From the NCBI GenBank assembly GCA_002695445.1, contig NZOY01000005.1:8593-19683 (forward strand): DNA of 11,091 nt, written 5' to 3'. The notes beneath the pieces were generated by a model. That model was not told the DNA's origin. It searched no databases and saw only the letters and a list, made by a program, of their open reading frames with translations. Of this stretch, positions 6,492-11,091 are shown in pieces. The DNA is from Flavobacteriaceae bacterium. Its GTDB lineage: Bacteria > Bacteroidota > Bacteroidia > Flavobacteriales > Flavobacteriaceae. A program made the position numbers and the translations under genes. Position 1 is the stretch's first letter, and each line of letters starts with the position of its first letter.

Positions 6492-7562
6492 ATGAGCATA
6501 AAATTTCCGAAAGGCGTACTGAGCGGGGATCAAGTTCAAAATCTATTCAAATTTGCTAAGAAAAAAAAATTTGCAATTCCCGCTGTAAATGTGGTAGGGA
6601 GCAATTCGATAAATAGCGTAATGGAGACTGCTGCAAAGCTTAACAGTCCAGTTATAATTCAATTTTCAAATGGTGGCTCTCAGTTTATGGCTGGAAAAGG
6701 TTTTTCTAATGAAAACGAACGCGCAGCAATTGCAGGTGGAGTTTCTGGTGCTAAACACGTACATGAATTAGCAAAAGATTATGGAGCCACGGTGATACTT
6801 CATACTGACCATTGTGCCAAAAAGCTTTTACCTTGGATTGATGGTTTACTAAGTGCTGGTGAAACCTTTTTTAAGCAAAATGGGATTCCACTTTACAGCT
6901 CACATATGATTGATCTTTCAGAGGAACCATTGAATGAAAATATTGAAATTTGTAAGTCATACCTTACTAGAATGAACAAGATGGGTATGACCCTTGAGAT
7001 TGAGCTTGGGGTAACAGGAGGAGAGGAGGACGGAGTTGATAATTCAGATATAGATATATCCAAGCTTTATACGCAACCTGAGGAAGTAGCTTATGCCTTT
7101 GAGGAATTGAGTAAAGTTAGTTCAAGATTTACAGTAGCGGCAGCTTTTGGAAATGTCCACGGAGTATATAAGCCAGGAAATGTTAAGCTTACCCCAAAAA
7201 TCCTGAAAAATTCACAAGAATATATTTCACAAAAATTTAATCTTCCTTCTAATACCGTTGATTTTGTTTTTCATGGAGGCTCAGGGTCTTCAATTGAGGA
7301 GATAAGTGAATCCATTAGATATGGCGTGATTAAGATGAATATTGATACCGATCTTCAATTTGCCTTTACAGAAGGAATAAGAGATTACATGGTTAGCAAT
7401 ATAGATTATCTAAAGACACAAATAGGCAATCCAGAAGGATCAGATGCCCCAAATAAAAAGTTCTATGATCCAAGAAAATGGCTTAGAGAAGGTGAAGTGA
7501 CATTCATAAATAGATTGACTAAAGCGTTCGAAGATTTGAACAATATCAATACGCTTGATTAA
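6492..7562 (+). CDS. fbaA: Class II (zinc) fructose-bisphosphate aldolase
   Basis: Cytosolic enzyme, 356 residues, that interconverts fructose 1,6-bisphosphate with glyceraldehyde 3-phosphate and dihydroxyacetone phosphate. It aligns in length with E. coli FbaA (359), and the known catalytic residues appear at a constant offset of -3: HTDH (104-107) with catalytic Asp106 and zinc ligand His107, Glu171 in EIELGVTGG, zinc ligands His223 (NVHG) and His261 (HGGSGSS). The substrate-binding NIDTD motif is at 283-287. The GGEEDGVDNS loop (176-185) is typical of the class IIA subgroup. It has its own -7 box in the gap after tamL and ends in a terminator that overlaps the stop codon, so it is probably a single-gene unit. 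All active-site residues are intact. Confidence 0.97.
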   Translation: MSIKFPKGVLSGDQVQNLFKFAKKKKFAIPAVNVVGSNSINSVMETAAKLNSPVIIQFSNGGSQFMAGKGFSNENERAAIAGGVSGAKHVHELAKDYGATVILHTDHCAKKLLPWIDGLLSAGETFFKQNGIPLYSSHMIDLSEEPLNENIEICKSYLTRMNKMGMTLEIELGVTGGEEDGVDNSDIDISKLYTQPEEVAYAFEELSKVSSRFTVAAAFGNVHGVYKPGNVKLTPKILKNSQEYISQKFNLPSNTVDFVFHGGSGSSIEEISESIRYGVIKMNIDTDLQFAFTEGIRDYMVSNIDYLKTQIGNPEGSDAPNKKFYDPRKWLREGEVTFINRLTKAFEDLNNINTLD

Positions 7563-7570
7563 GCGTTTTT
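7551..7570 (+). terminator. Rho-independent terminator built over the fbaA stop codon
   Basis: ACGCTT (7551-7556), loop GATT (7557-7560), AAGCGT (7561-7566), followed by a T-run (7566-7570). The 6-bp stem is perfect and the most GC-rich hairpin in the plus-strand gaps. The last sense codons and the TAA stop (7560-7562) are part of the hairpin. The stem is short, so efficiency may be partial. Confidence 0.65.
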
Positions 7571-7572
7571 AA

Positions 7573-7580
7573 TATATTTG
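7573..7580 (+). promoter_or_regulatory. -7 box for accD
   Basis: TATATTTG, an exact TAnnTTTG box, lies 3 bp after the terminator T-run and ends 18 bp before the accD ATG. The nearest TTG upstream (7555-7557) is at 15 bp, slightly short, and is inside the terminator hairpin. Confidence 0.5.
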
Positions 7581-7598
7581 AATTAAAGAGCTAATCCT

Positions 7599-8456
7599 AT
7601 GAGTTGGTTTAAAAGAAGTGAAAAAGGTATTCAAACTCGAACTGAGGAAAAAAAAGATATCCCTAAAGGACTTTGGTACAAAACTCCTACAGGAAAGATT
7701 ATAGAAACACAGGAATTAGCTTCCAACTGCTATGTTTCACCAGAGGATGACTACCACGTACACATTGGAAGTAAAGAATATTTTGAAATCCTATTTGATG
7801 ATAATCATTTTAAAGAGTTGGATGTTAAATTAAAATCGAAGGATTTTTTAAGATTTAAGGATTCAAAAAAATATTCTGATAGATTAAAAGATGCTCAAAA
7901 AAAATCTGGACTTTACGACGCGATTAGAACTGCTGTAGGAAAATCCAAAGGTAAAGACGTTCTTATCGCATGCATGGATTTTAATTTTATTGGTGGATCG
8001 ATGGGTTCAGTTGTTGGTGAAAAAATTGCCAGAGCGATTGATTTTGCTATAGAAAATCATTTACCAGTTATTATTATCTCTAAATCTGGAGGTGCTAGGA
8101 TGATGGAGTCTGCAAATTCCTTAATGCAAATGGCAAAAACCTCTGCTAAATTAGCTCAATTAGCTGAATCAAAAATCCCTTATATTTCTCTATGTACAGA
8201 TCCAACAACTGGAGGAACTACTGCTTCTTTTGCCATGTTAGGAGATATCAACATAGCTGAACCTGGAGCATTAATTGCTTTTGCTGGGCCAAGAGTGGTA
8301 AAAGATACAACTGGAAAAGATTTACCTGACGGATTTCAAAGGAGCGAATTTTTAATGGATAAAGGCTTTTTGGATTTTATTTGCCACAGAAAACAACTCA
8401 AGAATAAAATCAACTTATATATTGACCTAATTTCAAATCAACCCGTAAGGGAATAA
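7599..8456 (+). CDS. accD: Acetyl-CoA carboxylase carboxyltransferase subunit beta (zinc-ribbon-less)
   Basis: The beta subunit of the carboxyltransferase that, with AccA, moves the carboxyl group from biotin-BCCP to acetyl-CoA to form malonyl-CoA for fatty acid synthesis. It is 285 residues, close to E. coli AccD (304). The crotonase-fold core is well conserved: [17 protein letters not shown] (130-146), [12 protein letters not shown] (160-171, oxyanion/CoA region), [17 protein letters not shown] (200-216), [15 protein letters not shown] (220-234). The N-terminal zinc ribbon, normally two CPxC pairs, is degenerate: TPTG (29-32) and SPED (47-50) occupy the expected places, and a lone Cys44 remains. 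The surrounding WYK...YHVHIG frame is retained. From memory this replacement is common in flavobacteria, so the gene is probably functional. accA and the biotin carrier are not in the window. Confidence 0.95.
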   Translation: MSWFKRSEKGIQTRTEEKKDIPKGLWYKTPTGKIIETQELASNCYVSPEDDYHVHIGSKEYFEILFDDNHFKELDVKLKSKDFLRFKDSKKYSDRLKDAQKKSGLYDAIRTAVGKSKGKDVLIACMDFNFIGGSMGSVVGEKIARAIDFAIENHLPVIIISKSGGARMMESANSLMQMAKTSAKLAQLAESKIPYISLCTDPTTGGTTASFAMLGDINIAEPGALIAFAGPRVVKDTTGKDLPDGFQRSEFLMDKGFLDFICHRKQLKNKINLYIDLISNQPVRE

Positions 8457-8469
8457 TTTATGAATTGAG

Positions 8470-8499
8470 TTGTAAATAAAAGAATAACATATATATTTG
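8470..8499 (+). promoter_or_regulatory. Promoter for rpsO: TTG - 19 bp - TATATTTG
   Basis: TTG (8470-8472), 19 bp spacer, TATATTTG (8492-8499) is the best full promoter match in the window. It predicts a leader of about 40 nt before rpsO, composed almost wholly of A and T and including the 14-bp palindrome ATTATTTAAATAAT (8524-8537). The latter may be chance in such AT-rich sequence. Confidence 0.7.
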
Positions 8500-8543
8500 C
8501 AGCTTTATTTATTATACATAAAAATTATTTAAATAATATTGGC

Positions 8544-8813
8544 ATGTATTTAAACAAAGAAATTAAAAAGAAGATTTTCAAAAAACATGGAAAGTCAGAA
8601 GCTGACACCGGCTCTACTGAGGGTCAAATTGCATTATTTTCCCTCAGAATTGATCACCTAACCTCCCATCTTAAGAAAAACCGTAAAGATTTCAATACTG
8701 AAAGATCACTAGTTAAGCTGGTAGGAAAACGTAGAAAATTATTGGATTATCTGAAGTCAAAAGACATTGAGAGATATCGACTAATTGTAAGCGAACTAGG
8801 TTTAAGGAAATAA
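8544..8813 (+). CDS. rpsO: 30S ribosomal protein S15
   Basis: An 89-residue protein, exactly the usual S15 length. It carries the family signature from GSTEGQIALFSLRIDHLTSHL (residues 22-42) through KKNRKDFNTERSLVKLVGKR (43-62) to the C-terminal YRLIVSELGLRK. S15 is a primary 16S rRNA binder at the helix 20-22 junction and organises the platform of the small subunit; residues of the DHLTSHLK helix and loop contact rRNA. It has its own strong promoter and is followed after 91 bp by pnp, the same order as in many bacteria including E. coli, so rpsO-pnp read-through transcription is likely. Other bacteria regulate S15 by binding its own leader. The short AT-only leader here shows no clear rRNA-like mimic. 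Confidence 0.97.
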   Translation: MYLNKEIKKKIFKKHGKSEADTGSTEGQIALFSLRIDHLTSHLKKNRKDFNTERSLVKLVGKRRKLLDYLKSKDIERYRLIVSELGLRK

Positions 8814-8831
8814 TCTTCATCTGAAAATTTT

Positions 8832-8852
8832 TAATTTTCAAAATTAGTTTTT
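8832..8852 (+). terminator. Weak AT-only hairpin with T-run after rpsO
   Basis: TAATTT (8832-8837), loop TCA, AAATTA (8841-8846), then G and TTTTT (8848-8852). An all-A/T stem is weak, so at most this gives partial termination between rpsO and pnp. The same T-run can instead pair in the pnp leader hairpin. Confidence 0.25.
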
Positions 8853-8900
8853 CGTTGGTTGCTGCGACACACAACAAGAAAAATTTCAACCAACTAAAAA
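8848..8900 (+). promoter_or_regulatory. pnp leader stem-loop ending next to the start codon
   Basis: GTTGGTTG (8854-8861) and CAACCAAC (8887-8894) are perfect 8-bp inverted repeats around a 25-nt loop. After one C/T mismatch (8853/8895) the stem extends by TTTTT (8848-8852) with AAAAA (8896-8900). The 3' arm and the A-tract directly abut the pnp ATG at 8905, so folding would hide the initiation region. It is not a terminator: the stem is followed by A residues, not T. In E. coli the pnp leader also contains a stem-loop, cut by RNase III and used in PNPase autoregulation; a parallel role here is inferred. Confidence 0.6.
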
Positions 8901-8904
8901 AAAA

Positions 8905-11049
8905 ATGATTCCAAAAATATTTAACCAAGAAATCCGTCTAGAGGACGGAAGAAAAATTTCCATTGAAACTGGTAAATTAGCAAAATTAGCACATGGATCG
9001 GTTGTCGTTAGAATGGGAAACTGCATGTTACTTTGTACTGTTGTCTCCAATTATAATTCTGCACAAGTTGATTTTTTACCTTTAACAGTAGACTACAGAG
9101 AAAAATTTGCTGCTGCAGGCAGATATCCTGGTGGATTTTTTAAAAGAGAAGCACGTCCAAGTGATGGAGAAGTATTAACTATGAGGCTAGTTGACCGTGT
9201 TTTACGACCTCTATTTCCTAAAGATTATCACAATGAGGTACAAGTCATGATTCAACTAATGTCGCATGATGAAAATGTCATGCCCGATGCACTTGCTGGT
9301 TTGGCAGCATCAGCTGCGATTCAATTGAGTGACTTCCCTTTTGAATGTGCTGTATCGGAAGCTAGAGTTGCTCGAGTCAACGGAGAACTAATAATTAATC
9401 CAAGTAGGGCTCAATTGGAAAAATCAGATATAGACATAATGGTAGGTGCCTCCGCCGACTCAGTAATGATGGTTGAAGGAGAAATGGACGAGTGCAGTGA
9501 GGAAGAAATGATTGATGCTATCAAATTTGCTCACGATGCTATTAAAGTTCAAATCAAAGCACAAATTAAGCTAGCAGAGGAGGTCGGCAAAAAGGAAGTC
9601 AGAGAATATGAAGAGGAAGTAGAAAATGAGGAGTTAATGCAAAACGTTCACAAAGCGGCCTACGAAAAATGCTACGAAATTGCCAAAAGAGGTACTAGTA
9701 AAGCTGAACGAGGTCTTGCATTTAATGAAGTTAAAGAAAAAATAAAAGAAGGTTTTTCTGATGAGGAATTAGAAGATTTGTCCCCCTTAATTGGAAAGTA
9801 TTTTAATAAGGCACAAAAAGAGGCTGTTAGAGAAGTTGTATTGAGCGAAGGTATTCGATTAGATGGAAGGAAAACAGATGAAATAAGACCAATATGGTGT
9901 GAAGTTGATTATTTACCATCTACTCATGGGTCATCTATTTTTTCCCGCGGAGAAACTCAATCATTAGCAACTGTGACATTGGGTACATCCAGAGAAGCTA
10001 ATCAAATTGACATGCCCTCCTACGAAGGAGAGGAGAGATTTTACCTACATTACAATTTCCCCCCTTTTTGCACTGGAGAAGCAAGACCAATAAGAGGAAC
10101 TTCAAGACGTGAGGTGGGTCATGGTAATTTGGCTCAAAGAGGACTAAAATCAATGATTCCAGAAGATTGTCCTTATACTGTTAGAGTAGTGAGTGAGGTT
10201 TTGGAATCAAATGGATCTTCCTCAATGGCAACAGTTTGCTCGGGTACGTTGGCATTAATGGATGCTGGGATTCAAATAAAAAAACCCGTATCTGGAATTG
10301 CAATGGGATTAATAAGTGATGGTAATAGATACGCAATTTTAAGTGATATTTTAGGAGATGAAGATCATCTTGGAGATATGGATTTTAAAGTTACAGGTAC
10401 TGTAGATGGAATTACCGCCTGCCAAATGGATATTAAAATAAAAGGATTGTCTTATGAAATTTTGGTAAAGGCCCTTAAACAAGCTCGTGAAGGTAGGCTG
10501 CACATCCTTGAAAAAATAACGGAAACAATTGCAAAGCCAAATGATTCAGTTAAAGATCATGCTCCCAAAATGGTTAGCATGACAATACCTAACGAGTTTA
10601 TTGGTTCAGTTATCGGTCCAGGTGGTAAAGTAATTCAAGAAATGCAGAAAGATACCGATACCACAATCGTTATCGAGGAGGAAGGTGAAGTTGGTATAAT
10701 TGAAATTCTAGGTGTTAATCAGGAAAAAATTGATGCTGCAATTGAAAAAATAAATAATATCACATTTAAACCTGTAGTAGGAGAAATATATAATGTTAAA
10801 GTGATTAAAGTATTGGACTTTGGAGCAGTCGTAGAGTTTGTTCCTGGCAATGAAATTTTACTTCATATTTCTGAAGTTTCTTGGGAACGAATTGAAAAGG
10901 TTACAGATAAAATAAATATTGGTGATACTTTTGATGTAAAATATTTTGGTATTGATCCTAAAACAAGAAAGCCAAAAGTGTCAAGAAAAGCACTTCTTCA
11001 AAGACCAGAACGTTCGAAAAAATCTGACGGGAAAGAAATGAATAATTGA
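8905..11049 (+). CDS. pnp: Polyribonucleotide nucleotidyltransferase (PNPase)
   Basis: A phosphorolytic 3'-5' exoribonuclease, 714 residues, close to the E. coli length (711). Domains in order: first RNase PH core (about 10-145, with the RNA-contacting [12 protein letters not shown] at 78-89), an all-helical linker rich in Glu/Lys (about 210-310), second RNase PH core (about 315-545), KH domain (about 555-620, GPGG at 571-574) and S1 domain (about 623-695, [21 protein letters not shown] at 640-660). Catalytic marks are present: phosphate-binding SNGSSSMA (435-442) and the acidic metal-binding cluster [11 protein letters not shown] (484-494). It trims and degrades mRNA as a trimer and can add 3' tails. 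The ATG follows directly on an A9 tract; no Shine-Dalgarno is seen. I see no separate promoter in the 91-bp gap, so it is probably read from the rpsO promoter. Confidence 0.97.
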   Translation: MIPKIFNQEIRLEDGRKISIETGKLAKLAHGSVVVRMGNCMLLCTVVSNYNSAQVDFLPLTVDYREKFAAAGRYPGGFFKREARPSDGEVLTMRLVDRVLRPLFPKDYHNEVQVMIQLMSHDENVMPDALAGLAASAAIQLSDFPFECAVSEARVARVNGELIINPSRAQLEKSDIDIMVGASADSVMMVEGEMDECSEEEMIDAIKFAHDAIKVQIKAQIKLAEEVGKKEVREYEEEVENEELMQNVHKAAYEKCYEIAKRGTSKAERGLAFNEVKEKIKEGFSDEELEDLSPLIGKYFNKAQKEAVREVVLSEGIRLDGRKTDEIRPIWCEVDYLPSTHGSSIFSRGETQSLATVTLGTSREANQIDMPSYEGEERFYLHYNFPPFCTGEARPIRGTSRREVGHGNLAQRGLKSMIPEDCPYTVRVVSEVLESNGSSSMATVCSGTLALMDAGIQIKKPVSGIAMGLISDGNRYAILSDILGDEDHLGDMDFKVTGTVDGITACQMDIKIKGLSYEILVKALKQAREGRLHILEKITETIAKPNDSVKDHAPKMVSMTIPNEFIGSVIGPGGKVIQEMQKDTDTTIVIEEEGEVGIIEILGVNQEKIDAAIEKINNITFKPVVGEIYNVKVIKVLDFGAVVEFVPGNEILLHISEVSWERIEKVTDKINIGDTFDVKYFGIDPKTRKPKVSRKALLQRPERSKKSDGKEMNN

Positions 11050-11091
11050 GAAATAAGATAATTCAAAAAAAAAATTTTGGGTGAAACATTA
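11050..11091. other. Start of the intergenic region after pnp
   Basis: 42 bases of AT-rich sequence with an A9 tract running into TTTTGGGTGAAACATTA at the right edge. No gene start or terminator can be supported before the window ends. The GTGAAACAT stretch resembles the AAC-type -35 element of extracytoplasmic sigma factors, but the partner -10 would lie outside. Confidence 0.3.

Noticed and set aside
7683..7748. accD as a pseudogene because of the missing zinc-ribbon cysteines
   Set aside because: The frame is intact, the catalytic core is fully conserved, and the spacing of the replaced motifs is retained, indicating a stable variant rather than decay.
8854..8894. GTTGGTTG/CAACCAAC stem as an rpsO terminator
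   Set aside because: On the plus strand it is followed by A residues, and on the minus strand by GAAAAAC, so neither direction has the needed T-run.
1..11091. A novel defence, mobile or biosynthetic system in the window
   Set aside because: All complete genes belong to known core families. There are no integrase, transposase, toxin-antitoxin, CRISPR or secondary-metabolite hallmarks, and no unassigned gap exceeds about 100 bp.
1..11091. tRNA or other structured RNA genes between the coding regions
   Set aside because: The gaps are 7 to 100 bp and very AT-rich; none holds a cloverleaf, rRNA segment or recognisable riboswitch core.

Overview
The window is a compact piece of core chromosome from a member of the Bacteroidetes, most probably a marine-type flavobacterium. 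Several things support this. The DNA is strongly AT-rich and the genes lack Shine-Dalgarno sequences. Almost every free gene start is preceded by the Bacteroidetes -7 promoter box TAnnTTTG. The gene content includes a PorT/SprT protein of the type IX secretion system (T9SS), a lipoprotein-anchored TamA-like Omp85 protein (TamL type), and an AccD with the cysteine-free N-terminus I associate with flavobacteria. No mobile element, tRNA, rRNA or CRISPR array is visible.

Layout. Minus strand, 1-1585: a potassium uptake operon, trkA followed by the beginning of trkH, which runs off the left edge. A 100-bp divergent control region (1586-1685) holds promoter boxes for both sides and two interlocking inverted repeats. 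Plus strand, 1686-3144: the menaquinone methyltransferase ubiE/menG, overlapped by porT. Convergent to porT, and overlapping its end by 15 bp, is a minus-strand TrmH/SpoU-type RNA methyltransferase (3130-3864). Divergent from that, after only 32 bp, is the large outer-membrane gene tamL (3897-6449). Then come fbaA (class II fructose-bisphosphate aldolase), a terminator built over its stop codon, accD (carboxyltransferase beta subunit of acetyl-CoA carboxylase), rpsO (ribosomal protein S15) and pnp (polynucleotide phosphorylase), which ends 42 bp before the right edge.

How the genes relate. trkA/trkH form one functional unit (K+ import). porT and tamL both serve outer-membrane biogenesis or export but are separated by an opposing gene, so they are not one operon. 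ubiE, fbaA and accD are housekeeping metabolism (menaquinone, glycolysis/gluconeogenesis, fatty acid initiation). rpsO-pnp is the classical ribosomal protein/RNA-decay pair, and the pnp leader carries a perfect 8-bp inverted repeat that ends in the A-tract abutting the pnp start codon, a good candidate for translational or autogenous control.

I did not find an undescribed multi-gene system. All nine complete genes belong to recognised families. The points worth a second look are regulatory (pnp leader hairpin, trkA/ubiE intergenic repeats, very short or absent ubiE leader, overlapping 5' ends at the tamL divergence) and protein-level (zinc-ribbon loss in AccD, lipobox on an Omp85 protein, porT starting inside ubiE).
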